DNA of 47,365 nucleotides from Paraburkholderia ferrariae NBRC 106233 (GCF_000685035.1 NZ_BAYB01000053.1:1-47365); one strand, 5' to 3'; numbered from the stretch's first letter, positions 1-8,052 are shown. The notes: generated by a model not told the origin, from the letters alone. Made by a program: numbers and translations.

Positions 1-269
1 CCCACGCCCACGGCGTGCGAGAGCACCAGGTTGCGCTGCAGGAGTTCAAGCTGGTCGGCCGGAATGTGCGTGCTGGCAAGGCGGCCGAAGCCCGTGTTGA
101 TGCCGTAGGCGGGCTCGCCCTTCGCGGCGATCGCGGCAACGGCCTGCGCGCACGCGTCGATGGCGGCAAAGCTTGCCGGATCGAGTTCGAGCTTTACCGG
201 ATGCTGGTCGGTCTGGCGCGCGATCTGGCGCAATTGGTGCAGGGTCAGGTGGCCGGGCGTGAGTCGCAT
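1..269 (-). CDS. hutH: Histidine ammonia-lyase, N-terminal part (cut by window edge)
   Basis: This is the first 89 codons of histidine ammonia-lyase, which removes ammonia from L-histidine to give urocanate, the first step of histidine use. The start is the ATG at 269-267. The visible part has the family's N-terminal layout: a helical segment beginning MRLTPGHLTLHQLRQIAR, then the conserved YGINTGFG motif around residues 55-62, and the QLELLQRNLVLSHAVG helix. The Ala-Ser-Gly triad that forms the MIO cofactor lies further on, outside the window. Two inverted 12-bp boxes directly upstream suggest control by HutC. A LysR-type regulator gene ends 119 bp upstream on the same strand. The family call is secure; completeness of the gene cannot be judged. 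Confidence 0.95.
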   Translation of the reverse strand, partial: MRLTPGHLTLHQLRQIARQTDQHPVKLELDPASFAAIDACAQAVAAIAAKGEPAYGINTGFGRLASTHIPADQLELLQRNLVLSHAVGV

Positions 270-279
270 TGTCAAATCC

Positions 280-337
280 TGTCTATACAAGTAAGCCGAA
301 CGTGGCCGAAGTCTAGCCTGGCGAGCTTGTATAGACA
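280..337. promoter_or_regulatory. Paired HutC-like operator boxes upstream of hutH
   Basis: TGTCTATACAAG at 280-291 and its exact reverse complement CTTGTATAGACA at 326-337 form a perfect 12-bp inverted pair separated by 34 bp. The first lies 10 bp upstream of the hutH ATG. TGTATAGACA-like sequences are the known type of site for HutC, the GntR-family urocanate-responsive repressor of hut operons. Binding by HutC is inferred from this match and from the position. Confidence 0.8.
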
Positions 338-388
338 ACAGATTCCGCGCATCTGCCGCCCTGGGACTATCCACGAGGCGCCTGATGC

Positions 389-1312
389 CTACCGTTCCAG
401 CCTGCCCCCAATAAAGGAGAGGAAGCACTGCACGCGCGCCGCCAGCGCCTCGCTGCGGTAGTAGACGGCGTGAATGGGCTGGCGCTCGTCGGCGAGCGCC
501 GCATCGAGCACCGTCACGAGGCGCCCGTCGCGACGATCCGCTCCCGTCATGAAATCGGCGAGGCACGCAATGCCCGCGCCGCCGATCGCCAGTTGGCGGA
601 TCGTTTCGCCGCTGGACGCCGCCAGCGAAGGCTCGACCGTCAAACCCGCCGGCCGGGCCTCGGCATCGTCGTGGCCTTCGCCTGCGTGCATCCGCGCCTG
701 CAAGGGCCACCGGTTCAGATGCGCGGGGGCCGTGAAGCCGATCAGCCGGTGCGCGGCCAGTTCGTCCACGGCATGCGGCGTGCCGTGCGCCGCGAGATAC
801 GCAGGGCTCGCCACCAGCCGCAGCCGGCTCGAACCGAGCGCGCGCGCATGCAGCGTCGAGTCCTGCAATGCGCCAATACGGATCGCGATATCGACGCGCT
901 GCTCCAGCAGATCGACGATGCGTTCGTTGTTGGTCAGTTCGAGCTGGATCGCCGGATACTGCGCGGCAAACGCCGCCATGTGCGGCACGATGCAATGGAG
1001 CATGAACGGCGTGGCCGCATCCACGCGCAGCCGCCCCGAAGGCGCCTCGCGACGGCGCGCCACGGCCTCCTCCGCATCCTCCATGGCCGCAAGAATCGCG
1101 CGGGCGCGGTCGAGGAACAGTTCGCCCTCGCTGGTGAGTTGCAGGCGCCGCGTGGTGCGCAGGATCAGCGCCACGCCAAGCTGCTTTTCGAGCCGCGTGA
1201 GCGCGCGGCTCACCCCCGAGACGGTCTGCTGGAGCTTTTCGGCGGCGGCCGTGATCGAGCCCGCGTCGATCACGGTGACGAACACGAGCAGTTCGTCGGT
1301 GGATGTCTTCAT
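389..1312 (-). CDS. LysR-family transcriptional regulator
   Basis: A 307-residue LysR-type regulator. Residues 1-60 form the winged helix-turn-helix DNA-binding domain (ITAAAEKLQQTVSGVSRALT, then LEKQLGVALILRTTRRLQLT). Residues about 90-295 are the periplasmic-binding-protein-like effector domain (GRLRVDAATPFMLHCIVPHM). It resembles the subgroup that often sits beside short-chain dehydrogenases and oxidoreductases. It is transcribed divergently from the SDR gene at 1414 with about 100 bp between the starts, the usual arrangement for a LysR regulator and its target. The effector is unknown. Its stop lies 119 bp before hutH, but the hut operator boxes in between suggest hutH has its own promoter. 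Confidence 0.9.
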   Translation of the reverse strand: MKTSTDELLVFVTVIDAGSITAAAEKLQQTVSGVSRALTRLEKQLGVALILRTTRRLQLTSEGELFLDRARAILAAMEDAEEAVARRREAPSGRLRVDAATPFMLHCIVPHMAAFAAQYPAIQLELTNNERIVDLLEQRVDIAIRIGALQDSTLHARALGSSRLRLVASPAYLAAHGTPHAVDELAAHRLIGFTAPAHLNRWPLQARMHAGEGHDDAEARPAGLTVEPSLAASSGETIRQLAIGGAGIACLADFMTGADRRDGRLVTVLDAALADERQPIHAVYYRSEALAARVQCFLSFIGGRLER

Positions 1313-1413
1313 TGTTGATCCGCAGTCAAGATTGATTTGAGGCTAACACGGTTTGTCCGCCTGCCGAAGCGGCGGATACTCGCCCGCATCGACAGAGCAA
1401 CGGGAGCCATTCC

Positions 1414-2319
1414 ATGAAGATTTTCGTAACGGGCGCAGGCGGTTTCATCGGCGGATCGATTGCGGCGCATCTGGCGCGCGCGGGCCACTCGGTGCGTGGT
1501 CTCGTGCGCCGGCCCGAACAGTTTGCCGACCTCGAACAGCTCGGCATCGCGCCGGTCGCGGGCGATCTCGACGAGCGCGAATTGCTGATGGCCGAAGCGC
1601 GCGCCGCCGACGCCGTGATCAACGCGGCCAGCAGCGACCATCGCGGCGCCGTCGAGGCGCTGCTCGACGCGCTCGAAGGCTCGGGCAAGGTGTTGCTGCA
1701 CACGAGCGGATCGAGCATCGTGGGCGACGCTTCGGGCGGCGAGCCGGCCGATCGCGTCTACCGCGAGGACGCCCTGCCCGAGCCGACTGCCGACAAGGCG
1801 CCGCGCGTGGCGATCGACAACCTGGTGCTCGCGGGCGCGGCGCGCGGCATTCGCAGCGCGGTGCTCTGCAATACGCTGATCTACGGCGAGGGCGCGGTGC
1901 CGGGCGCGGCAAGCGTGCAGTTGCCGCGGCTCGTGCGCCAGGCGCAGAAGAGCGGCATCATGCGCCACGTGGGGCGCGGCGCGAACGTCTGGTCGAACGT
2001 GCATGTCGACGACGTGGCCGAGCTCTACCGCCTCGCGCTGGAGAAGACGCCTGCGGGCACGTTCTACTTCGTCGAGAGCGGCGAGGCGGCGTTCAACGAG
2101 ATGAGCACGGCGCTCGCCGCGGCGATGAAGCTGCCCGCGCCGCAGGACTGGCCGCTCGACGACGCGATTGGCGAGTGGGGCTACGAGATGGCCTCGTATG
2201 GACTCGGGTCGAACAGCCGCGTGCGCGGCGAGCGGGCGCGCACGTTGCTCGGCTGGCAGCCGCGGCGCACTTCGGTCATGGCGTGGATTCGCGACGAAAT
2301 GCGCGTGCCGCAGAAATAA
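1414..2319 (+). CDS. NAD(P)-dependent epimerase/dehydratase-like SDR protein
   Basis: A 301-residue atypical or extended short-chain dehydrogenase/reductase. The Rossmann dinucleotide-binding motif is at the N-terminus (MKIFVTGAGGFIGGSIAAHL, GxxGFIG), followed by a conserved acidic turn (GDLDERELL) and a NAD-proximal segment (AVINAASSDHRGAVEALLDA). The usual catalytic YxxxK is not clear; a serine-rich strand (LLHTSGSSIVGD) stands where the catalytic serine is expected. The C-terminal half (NVWSNVHVDDVAELYRLALE) matches the substrate-binding side of NAD-dependent epimerases. The substrate cannot be told from sequence. The LysR gene at 389-1312 diverges from it and probably regulates it. A GGGAG element precedes the ATG. 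Confidence 0.85.
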   Translation: MKIFVTGAGGFIGGSIAAHLARAGHSVRGLVRRPEQFADLEQLGIAPVAGDLDERELLMAEARAADAVINAASSDHRGAVEALLDALEGSGKVLLHTSGSSIVGDASGGEPADRVYREDALPEPTADKAPRVAIDNLVLAGAARGIRSAVLCNTLIYGEGAVPGAASVQLPRLVRQAQKSGIMRHVGRGANVWSNVHVDDVAELYRLALEKTPAGTFYFVESGEAAFNEMSTALAAAMKLPAPQDWPLDDAIGEWGYEMASYGLGSNSRVRGERARTLLGWQPRRTSVMAWIRDEMRVPQK

Positions 2320-2433
2320 GCGCGGGACACCGCCTGACTGTTGCGTATCCGTAAGGTCGATTCGCTAGAATCCGGGCCATTCGTACGACTCGTCCCGACG
2401 CGCCCGTCACGGCCCGCGTCGCGGATACGCCCG

Positions 2434-2616
2434 ATGATCCTCGCGCTGAACTTCGACTGGCTCACCAATCTGCTTGCCATCCTGTTCGTGATCGCGTGTC
2501 TCTACGACGCGCGCTACGACGAATATGGCACGCTGACGCTCGCCGCCGCGGCGATGGGCCTCATCGTCATGGCGATCGAGGTCCTGCTGCGGCCGACCTT
2601 CGAGATGTCGCTCTAG
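2434..2616 (+). CDS. Small hydrophobic membrane protein, unknown function
   Basis: An open frame of 60 codons from ATG 2434. The product begins MILALNFDWLTNLLAILFVI, has one hydrophobic segment at about residues 8-22, a short polar turn (CLYDARYDEYG) and a second hydrophobic segment at about 30-48, so it looks like a two-helix inner-membrane hairpin. An upstream in-frame TTG at 2341 would add 31 residues without membrane character; 2434 is preferred although neither start has a strong ribosome-binding site. Third-position GC is high, as in true genes here. It lies 114 bp after the SDR gene on the same strand. No family was recognised. Confidence 0.55.
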   Translation: MILALNFDWLTNLLAILFVIACLYDARYDEYGTLTLAAAAMGLIVMAIEVLLRPTFEMSL

Positions 2617-2840
2617 GCGGGCGCCGACGCCTCATACATTGCGTTTCTGCTCGCGCTGCGCGTGCTCCCCGTGCGCACGGCACGCTGCCTGCGGCGCGCT
2701 GCCGTAGCGGTCGTGGCGCCGCACCCGCGGGTCGAATACGTGCGATAGACCTCGCCGCGCCCGTCGCGATAGAACCCGCTCACGCCCGGCAACGCGTCGC
2801 TCACTTCGCTCTCCTCACCATCCGGGCCGCGCATCAGCAC
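2613..2840 (-). pseudogene. Remnant of a DUF899 (thioredoxin-like) gene
   Basis: The leftward frame reads LPGVSGFYRDGRGEVYRTYST, which matches the C-terminal part of DUF899 proteins (typically LPGVSVFYRD...VFHTYSTY). It then goes out of register. Another frame of the same strand gives VRRHDRYG, resembling the far C-terminal end of the family, so a deletion with frameshift lies between. The N-terminal part of the gene is absent. It adjoins an ArsR remnant; ArsR, SRPBCC and DUF899 genes are often neighbours in this group, so the two pieces probably come from one deleted cluster. The family match is by eye. Confidence 0.6.
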
Positions 2841-3050
2841 GCGAGCGAGGCGGCACGCAAAGGTGCACCCGTTTGTTCGAACGTGACGAGCCCGGCTTCG
2901 ACGAGAACGTCGAGGTGCTTCATCACGGCGGGCAGCGAGATCGCGAAGGGCTCGGCAAGCGCACTCACCGAAAGCGCGCGCCGCGTGGGATCGGAAAGTG
3001 CCGCGAAGGTGCGGTTCAGCGCGTCGTCGTCATGCTTAACCCTGTGGTGA
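2841..3050 (-). pseudogene. Remnant of an ArsR-family regulator gene
   Basis: The leftward frame contains ALNRTFAALSDPTRRALSV followed by ALAEPFAISLPAVMKHLDVL and VEAGLVT. This is the ArsR winged helix-turn-helix with a short in-frame loss between DPTRRA and the recognition helix. The only suitable ATG (3031-3033 region) is out of frame with the HTH, reading into a TGA after five codons, so a frameshift lies close to the start. The C-terminal end runs into the DUF899 remnant. I regard it as a decayed gene, not a short functional regulator. Confidence 0.6.
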
Positions 3051-3132
3051 AGCACAGGAGACTCGCGGGGGGAAGCCAGGCGGGCGCGAACGAAGGAGAA
3101 CAATGCGCAAAGGCGCCCGGCAAAAACCGGCG

Positions 3133-3179
3133 CAAAAAGCCGCACGGCCCGCGCCGCCGTGAAGCGACGCGGGCCGTGC
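3133..3179 (-). terminator. Rho-independent terminator of the NCS2 permease gene
   Basis: On the minus strand a perfect 12-bp stem (GCACGGCCCGCG at 3142-3153 pairing with 3168-3179) with a 14-nt loop is followed by GG and a run of five T (A at 3134-3138 on the plus strand). It lies 69 bp past the permease stop codon. Confidence 0.85.
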
Positions 3180-3247
3180 AGCCGGCCGGGCGAGCCGCCG
3201 GGTCCGCCTGGCCGAATGACCGGGCCATCAACGTGCCGGAGCACGCA

Positions 3248-4639
3248 TCAGATGGCCCAGCCGCCCAGGTAGAACGCAACCAGCGCCACGGCGATCACCA
3301 CGGTGCCCACGTTGAGCTTGCGGTACTCGCCGCTCACGATGCGGCCGATCACGAGCGTGCTGAAGCCCAGCATGATGCCCGTCACGATGTTGGCGGTCAG
3401 CACGATGAACACGGCGCAGACGAGGCCCGACATCGCATCGACCATGTCGCTCATGTCGAGGCGCGAGACGCCCGAGAGCATCATGATGCCCACGTACATC
3501 AGCGCGGGGGCCGTGGCATACGAAGGCACGAGCCCGGCGAGCGGCGCGAAGAACATCACCACGAGGAACAGCACGCCGACCACGGCGGCCGTCAGCCCCG
3601 TCTTCGCGCCGGCCGAAACGCCGACCGCCGATTCGATGTAGGCCGCCGCCGGCGCGCCGCCGAAGAAGCCCGAGAAGATCGAGGACAGCGAGTCGGCCGT
3701 CAGCGCGCGGCCGCCGTTGACGATGCGGCCGTTCTCGTCGAGCTGGCCGGCCTGGCCCGCCACGGCGCGGATCGTGCCGGTGGCGTCGAACACGGCCGTC
3801 ATCACGAGCGCGAGGACGCTCGGCAGCACGGCGAGCGAGAGCGCACCCTTGATGTCCATCGCGCCGATCAGCGAGGCATGGCCCGGCGTGGAGAGCGACG
3901 GCCATGCGAACACGCCGTGAAAGCTCACCTCGGGATCGACTGCGAAGCCGAACGCCGAAATCGCGACGATCACGATCAGGATCGAGCCCGGCACGCGGCG
4001 GCGCACGAGGCCGAAGATCGCGGCGAGGCCCGCCACCGAGAGGATGGCCGGCAGCGACGTGATGTGGCCGAGCGAAACCGGCAGGCCCGCGCCCGGATTC
4101 TTCACCACGAGGCCCACATCGTTCGCTGCGATGAGCAGCAGGAAGAGCCCGATGCCGATACCCGTGCCGTGCGCAATGCCGTGCGGCAGATTGCGCAGGA
4201 TCCAGGAGCGCACGCCCGTCACCGAGATGGCGGTGAAGACGAGGCCCATGAGGAACACGGCGCCGAGCGCGACTTCGGGCTTGAGGCCCTTGCCGAGCAC
4301 GAGGCCGAACGCGGTGAACGCCGTGAGCGAGATCGCGCAGCCGATGGCGATGGGCAGCTTCGCCCACAGGCCCATCAGGAGCGAGCCGAACGCCGTGGTG
4401 AGACACACGGCGACGAACACCGCGCTCGTGTCGAAGCCCGCCTTGCCGAGCATGCCCGGCACGACGAACACCGAATAGACCATCGCGAGGAAAGTGGTAA
4501 CGCCGGCGATGCCCTCCTGGCGCAGCGAGCTGCCGCGCGCGGAGATATCGAAGTAGCGGTCGAGAAAGCCGGTCGAGCCGATCGGCTCGACTTCCGTGCC
4601 GGCCGTCTCTGCGAGCGGCGTGGCGTGGGGTTCCATCAT
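3248..4639 (-). CDS. NCS2-family (AzgA-like) purine permease
   Basis: A 463-residue inner-membrane transporter of the nucleobase:cation symporter-2 family, AzgA branch, which takes up adenine, guanine or hypoxanthine with protons. Hydrophobic segments cover nearly the whole length. Family features include the N-terminal FLDRYFDISARGSSLRQEGI, the conserved GITTFL-like AGVTTFLAMVYSVFV, GTGIGIGLFLLLIAANDVG, and VFDATGTIRAVAGQAGQL, where TGT is typical of the AzgA substrate loop. The frame extends upstream to 4894, but I chose ATG 4639 because AGGAGG (4648-4653) stands 8 nt before it and the protein then begins just before the first conserved segment. The preceding 250-nt leader is long and structured. 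Purine specificity is inferred from the family. Confidence 0.88.
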   Translation of the reverse strand: MMEPHATPLAETAGTEVEPIGSTGFLDRYFDISARGSSLRQEGIAGVTTFLAMVYSVFVVPGMLGKAGFDTSAVFVAVCLTTAFGSLLMGLWAKLPIAIGCAISLTAFTAFGLVLGKGLKPEVALGAVFLMGLVFTAISVTGVRSWILRNLPHGIAHGTGIGIGLFLLLIAANDVGLVVKNPGAGLPVSLGHITSLPAILSVAGLAAIFGLVRRRVPGSILIVIVAISAFGFAVDPEVSFHGVFAWPSLSTPGHASLIGAMDIKGALSLAVLPSVLALVMTAVFDATGTIRAVAGQAGQLDENGRIVNGGRALTADSLSSIFSGFFGGAPAAAYIESAVGVSAGAKTGLTAAVVGVLFLVVMFFAPLAGLVPSYATAPALMYVGIMMLSGVSRLDMSDMVDAMSGLVCAVFIVLTANIVTGIMLGFSTLVIGRIVSGEYRKLNVGTVVIAVALVAFYLGGWAI

Positions 4640-5061
4640 GGTGAGTGCCTCCTTTATCAGCGTGCTGAAACACGCCCCTGGCGGGGCCGTCATCAGGTTC
4701 GTCTCTTTGGAATAGTCGTGCCGGCGCGATGCGAGGGCCGCCGGCACGCTTGAAGCAAAAATGCCGTTACGGCGTTGTCTCCGGACCGTCTTGCCGGATA
4801 ACCCGGATTCGCGATCCTCATCGTTTTGACATCTTTTTTTGCTGATTCGAAGGTTAGGCCAACACAATCGGGGCTCCCATCGCAGGAATCGCATTCAGGT
4901 CATGCCACGATCCTTATAGTTACGCTCTCAGGGCTCGGCGGGCGGCCCGCCCCCGCGTTTACACCTGGCCCCCTCACCGCCCGGGTTACACTCTCACGCA
5001 CCCGACCCGGTTTTCCCCGCCGCGCGCCATGAGCGCCGGCCGCTTCAAGGAGTCTTCGTTG
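4640..5061. other. Intergenic region with long leader of the NCS2 gene
   Basis: This 422-bp stretch separates two divergent genes. On the minus strand a TATAAG box near 4894-4900 could start a leader of roughly 250 nt for the permease. The leader holds a perfect 9-bp inverted repeat (4717-4725 with 4740-4748, 14-nt loop), a short GCCG-TAA-CGGC hairpin followed by ATTTTT near 4758-4773, and a strong ribosome-binding site. I could not match it to a known riboswitch class. The plus-strand side holds the lipoprotein promoter, without a clear consensus. Confidence 0.45.
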
Positions 5062-6081
5062 ATGAGAGGCGGTTTCGCACGTCCCGTTGCAACCCTCCCG
5101 TACGCCCTGCCCCTGCTGCTTCTGCTCATGCTGTCGGGCTGCAGCCTGTTCCGCACCCCCGCGCCGCCGCCCGAGCCCGAGGCGCCCGTCGCCGCGAGCG
5201 AGCCCGAGGCCCCGGCGAGCGAGCCCGAAGCCGCTTCCGCGCCCGAAATGGCGAGCGCGCCCGAAGAAACGGCCGAGGCCAAACCGTCGCCGAAAAAGCC
5301 GCGCCCCGCGCCGATTCACCGCCGCCGTCCGGCCCCGCCGCCGCCCGTGCCGGCCTCGGCGCCGCCCGCGCACGCGCCCGCACCGCTCGTGACGATGCGC
5401 ACGATCGAGCGCGGCACCTATCGCACGCTGCTCGACGCCGAGGTGCAGAAGACCGACGGCAAAGTGGTGGGCCGCGCGGTGGACCTCGTGGCCGGCCCCG
5501 GCGGCAAGCCCGCGGAGGTGGTGGTGAACCTGCAGGGCTTCATGGGCGTGGGCGACCGCAAGGCCACCTTCCCGTGGAACGTCGTGCGCGTGAACCCGCA
5601 GCCGAAAACGCCCGCCATCACGCTCGCGCTGGCCGCGGGTCAGCAGCCGCTGCCCGAGCGGCCGAAGTCCGGCGGCAGCGGTGCGCAGCCCGGCCCCGGG
5701 GAGCCGGGCCCGACGCGCCTGCCGATGCTCGACGCCACCGTGGAGCGCACGAACGGCGCCAAGGTGGGCCGCGTGGTGGACGTGCTGCTCGACACCAGCG
5801 CCGACCCGCTCGCCGTCGTGCTCGACGTGAGCGGCACGCTGGAAAAACGTCATACGATCGCCGCCGACTGGGCGGCGCTGCATTTCGTCCGGAAGAACAA
5901 CGAACTGACGGCCCAGCTCGACATGAGCGACCAGCAGGTGGACGCCTCGCCCGAGTACGAGACCGATCAGCCCGTGCGCGCGGTCACGCCCGCGGTGCCG
6001 AGGCCCCCGGCGCCACCGGCCGTGGCGTCCACGGCTTCGGCCGCCCCCGCTCCTGCAGCTTCCGCGCGCGGTGACAAATGA
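5062..6081 (+). CDS. Lipoprotein with two PRC-barrel-like domains
   Basis: A 339-residue predicted lipoprotein. The signal sequence ends in a clear lipobox (LLLLMLSGC, Cys about residue 27). Residues about 30-110 are a Pro/Ala/Glu-rich linker with repeated SEPEAPAS-type units and a basic KKPRPAPIHRRRPAPPP patch. Two similar domains follow: LLDAEVQKTDGKVVGRAVDL and MLDATVERTNGAKVGRVVDV, each continuing into a beta-rich segment, the pattern of PRC-barrel domains. ATG 5062 is chosen over 5029 because AAGGAG (5046-5051) lies 10 nt before it and it begins the signal peptide. The stop overlaps the next start (ATGA), so it is translationally coupled to the MFS gene. The role is unknown; it may be an envelope-anchored scaffold. 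Confidence 0.75.
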   Translation: MRGGFARPVATLPYALPLLLLLMLSGCSLFRTPAPPPEPEAPVAASEPEAPASEPEAASAPEMASAPEETAEAKPSPKKPRPAPIHRRRPAPPPPVPASAPPAHAPAPLVTMRTIERGTYRTLLDAEVQKTDGKVVGRAVDLVAGPGGKPAEVVVNLQGFMGVGDRKATFPWNVVRVNPQPKTPAITLALAAGQQPLPERPKSGGSGAQPGPGEPGPTRLPMLDATVERTNGAKVGRVVDVLLDTSADPLAVVLDVSGTLEKRHTIAADWAALHFVRKNNELTAQLDMSDQQVDASPEYETDQPVRAVTPAVPRPPAPPAVASTASAAPAPAASARGDK

Positions 6082-7346
6082 CAGGAGCCACCCTGCGTAC
6101 GATGGCCAGCACGCGAAGTTTGCGCGCGCTCGACTGGCTGAACTTCTTCGTCGCGAATGTGCAGACCGGCTTCGGTCCGTTCATCGCGTCGTATCTCGCC
6201 TCGCATAAATGGACCCAGGGCGAAATCGGCCTGGCGCTTTCGGTCGGCACGATCAGCGCGATGGTGAGCCAGGTGCCGGGCGGCGCCGCCGTGGATGCGC
6301 TGCGCAACAAGAAAGCCGCCGCCGCGTGGGCGATCATTGCGATCATCCTTTCGGCGGTGCTGCTCGCGAGCAGCCCGACCGTCATCCCGGTGATGGCCGC
6401 CGAGGTGTTCCACGGCTTCGCAAGCTGCATGCTGACGCCTGCCATGGCGGCGCTCGCCCTCATGCTGGTGGGCCGCCAGAACCTGGGCGACCGGCTCGGG
6501 CGCAATGCGCGCTGGGCGTCCATCGGCAGCGCGGTCGCGGCCGGCCTCATGGGCCTGTGCGGCGAATACGTCTCGCCGCGCGCCGTGTTCTGGCTGACCG
6601 CCGCGCTTGCCCTGCCCGCGCTTGTCGCGCTCGCGATGATCGAGTACGACCGACGCACCGCCGGCGCGTCCGCGCCGGGCACGCCGAAGCCGGCCACTCC
6701 GGCCACCCCGGCCGGCGGCGAGCCGCGCGAGACGATCTTCGACCTGCTGCGCGACAAGCGCATGCTGACGTTCGCCGGCTGCGTGATGCTGTTCCACCTC
6801 TCGAACGCCGCGATGCTCAATCTCGCGGCCGGCGAAGTGACGGCGGGGATGGGCGACAACGTCCAGCTCGTGATTGCCGCGTGCATCATCGTGCCGCAGG
6901 CGATCGTCGCGATGATGTCGCCATGGGTGGGCCGCACGGCCCAGCACTGGGGGCGCCGCCCGGTGCTGATCCTCGGCTTCTCCGCCCTGCCGGCGCGCGC
7001 GCTGCTCTTTGCCGCAGTGCACAATCCGTATTTCCTCGTGCCGGTGCAGATGCTCGACGGGCTGTCGGCGGCCGTGTTCGGCGTGATGCTGCCGCTCATT
7101 GCGGCCGACGTCGCCGGCGGCAAGGGGCGCTACAACCTTTGCATCGGGCTCTTCGGGCTGTCGGCGGGGATCGGCGCGACGCTCTCGACGGCCGTGGCCG
7201 GCTTTATCGCCGATCACTTCGGCAATACGGTGAGCTTCATGGGCCTCGCCGCCGCCGGCGCGGCCGCCGTGCTGATGGTCTGGCTCGCCATGCCGGAAAC
7301 GCGCGATGCGCTGGAGGAAGAGGAAACCCGCGACGTGGCGGCCTGA
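6078..7346 (+). CDS. MFS transporter
   Basis: A 422-residue major facilitator superfamily transporter with about 12 membrane helices in two halves joined by a cytoplasmic loop (APGTPKPATPATPAGGEPRE, about residues 199-218). N-terminal region RALDWLNFFVANVQTGFGPF and the loop GAAVDALRNKKAAAAWAI correspond to the first helix and the helix 2-3 motif A region; LGRNARWASIGSAVAAGLMG is a later conserved helix. It overlaps the preceding lipoprotein gene by 4 nt (ATGA), so both are probably made from one transcript. The substrate cannot be predicted; similar proteins are annotated only as MFS transporters. It converges on the DUF3331 gene with a strong hairpin between them. Confidence 0.85.
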   Translation: MTGATLRTMASTRSLRALDWLNFFVANVQTGFGPFIASYLASHKWTQGEIGLALSVGTISAMVSQVPGGAAVDALRNKKAAAAWAIIAIILSAVLLASSPTVIPVMAAEVFHGFASCMLTPAMAALALMLVGRQNLGDRLGRNARWASIGSAVAAGLMGLCGEYVSPRAVFWLTAALALPALVALAMIEYDRRTAGASAPGTPKPATPATPAGGEPRETIFDLLRDKRMLTFAGCVMLFHLSNAAMLNLAAGEVTAGMGDNVQLVIAACIIVPQAIVAMMSPWVGRTAQHWGRRPVLILGFSALPARALLFAAVHNPYFLVPVQMLDGLSAAVFGVMLPLIAADVAGGKGRYNLCIGLFGLSAGIGATLSTAVAGFIADHFGNTVSFMGLAAAGAAAVLMVWLAMPETRDALEEEETRDVAA

Positions 7347-7417
7347 GGGCGGATCGAGCCGGGATTGAGACGTATCGAGGGGGCGGGCTGCGGCCCGCTG
7401 TCCCGGACTCGCAGCAC

Positions 7418-7456
7418 CTAAGCGCGGCATCTAAGCACGGCACCTAAGCGCCGCAC
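7418..7456. repeat. Three tandem 13-bp repeats
   Basis: CTAAGCGCGGCAT (7418-7430), CTAAGCACGGCAC (7431-7443) and CTAAGCGCCGCAC (7444-7456) follow each other without gaps, with one to three differences between units. They lie between two convergent genes just before a terminator hairpin. Confidence 0.8.
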
Positions 7457-7474
7457 CGAGGCGCGAGCAGACAC

Positions 7475-7525
7475 AAACGCTCGCCCCCACCTGAACCTTC
7501 AAGGTTCGGACCGTAGCGAGCGTTT
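7475..7525. terminator. Two-tier hairpin, probable bidirectional terminator
   Basis: An outer perfect 10-bp stem (AAACGCTCGC 7475-7484 with GCGAGCGTTT 7516-7525) encloses an inner palindrome GAACCTT-C-AAGGTTC (7493-7507). It sits between the convergent MFS (ends 7346) and DUF3331 (ends 7579) genes. The outer arms end in AAA/TTT rather than a long U-run. Confidence 0.6.
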
Positions 7526-7578
7526 CATCTGGAGAAAGCCGCCGGCGTGGCCAGCGGGGTGCATCGAACGCGCGACGC

Positions 7579-8052
7579 TCAGGCCGCGAGAGCCTCGTCG
7601 AGGCGCGCGGCGATCACGCTGTTGGGCAAGTTGTCGATCTTGCTGGCGAGGATCATCGCGTCGGCATTGGCCGGGCGGTGACGCCGGTTGGGACTCGGGC
7701 GGAACACCGCGTCGCCGCGGCGGATCTTCTCGCCGGTCAGCGCGCACACCGAACTGCGCCTCGCCGTGCACACGCGCCAGAGCTGGTCGGAATAACGCCC
7801 GTAAGTGGCGTCGCTCCAGCAGACCGTGATGCTGTCCGGATCATGACGCCGGATCAAGGTAATGCCCTGCGCATCCCACGAGCGTACGGTGGCGCGGCGC
7901 CGGTTGGCCGCCTCCGAAGCACTGCGTGTGATGGGTACCGGCTTGCAACTCCTGCCGCCCGCGGGCTCGGCCACCATGGTCAGGGGCTCCGACGCTGCGG
8001 ACAGAAGGTCGATGGTTTGTTGCCAGACGCTGCCGGTATCTAATTTCGTCAT
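7579..8052 (-). CDS. DUF3331 domain protein
   Basis: A 157-residue protein of the DUF3331 family, which is largely confined to Burkholderia relatives and has no known function. Typical features are the middle segment TVRSWDAQGITLIRRHDPDS, the strand SITVCWSDATYGRYSDQLWR, and the CALTGEKIRRGDAVFRPS segment with a cysteine after R/VC, as in the family. The frame is open to 8178, but I take ATG 8052 because GAGGTG stands six bases ahead and the upstream residues lack similarity. It is probably soluble and cytoplasmic. It stands alone: about 740 bp of gene-poor DNA upstream and a convergent neighbour downstream. Confidence 0.85.
   Translation of the reverse strand: MTKLDTGSVWQQTIDLLSAASEPLTMVAEPAGGRSCKPVPITRSASEAANRRRATVRSWDAQGITLIRRHDPDSITVCWSDATYGRYSDQLWRVCTARRSSVCALTGEKIRRGDAVFRPSPNRRHRPANADAMILASKIDNLPNSVIAARLDEALAA

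Noticed and set aside
2873..4753. Long plus-strand frame of 626 codons opposite the NCS2 permease
   Set aside because: Composition is His/Arg/Glu-rich, typical of the antisense of a GC-rich gene; the permease on the other strand has clear family motifs, a ribosome site and a terminator.
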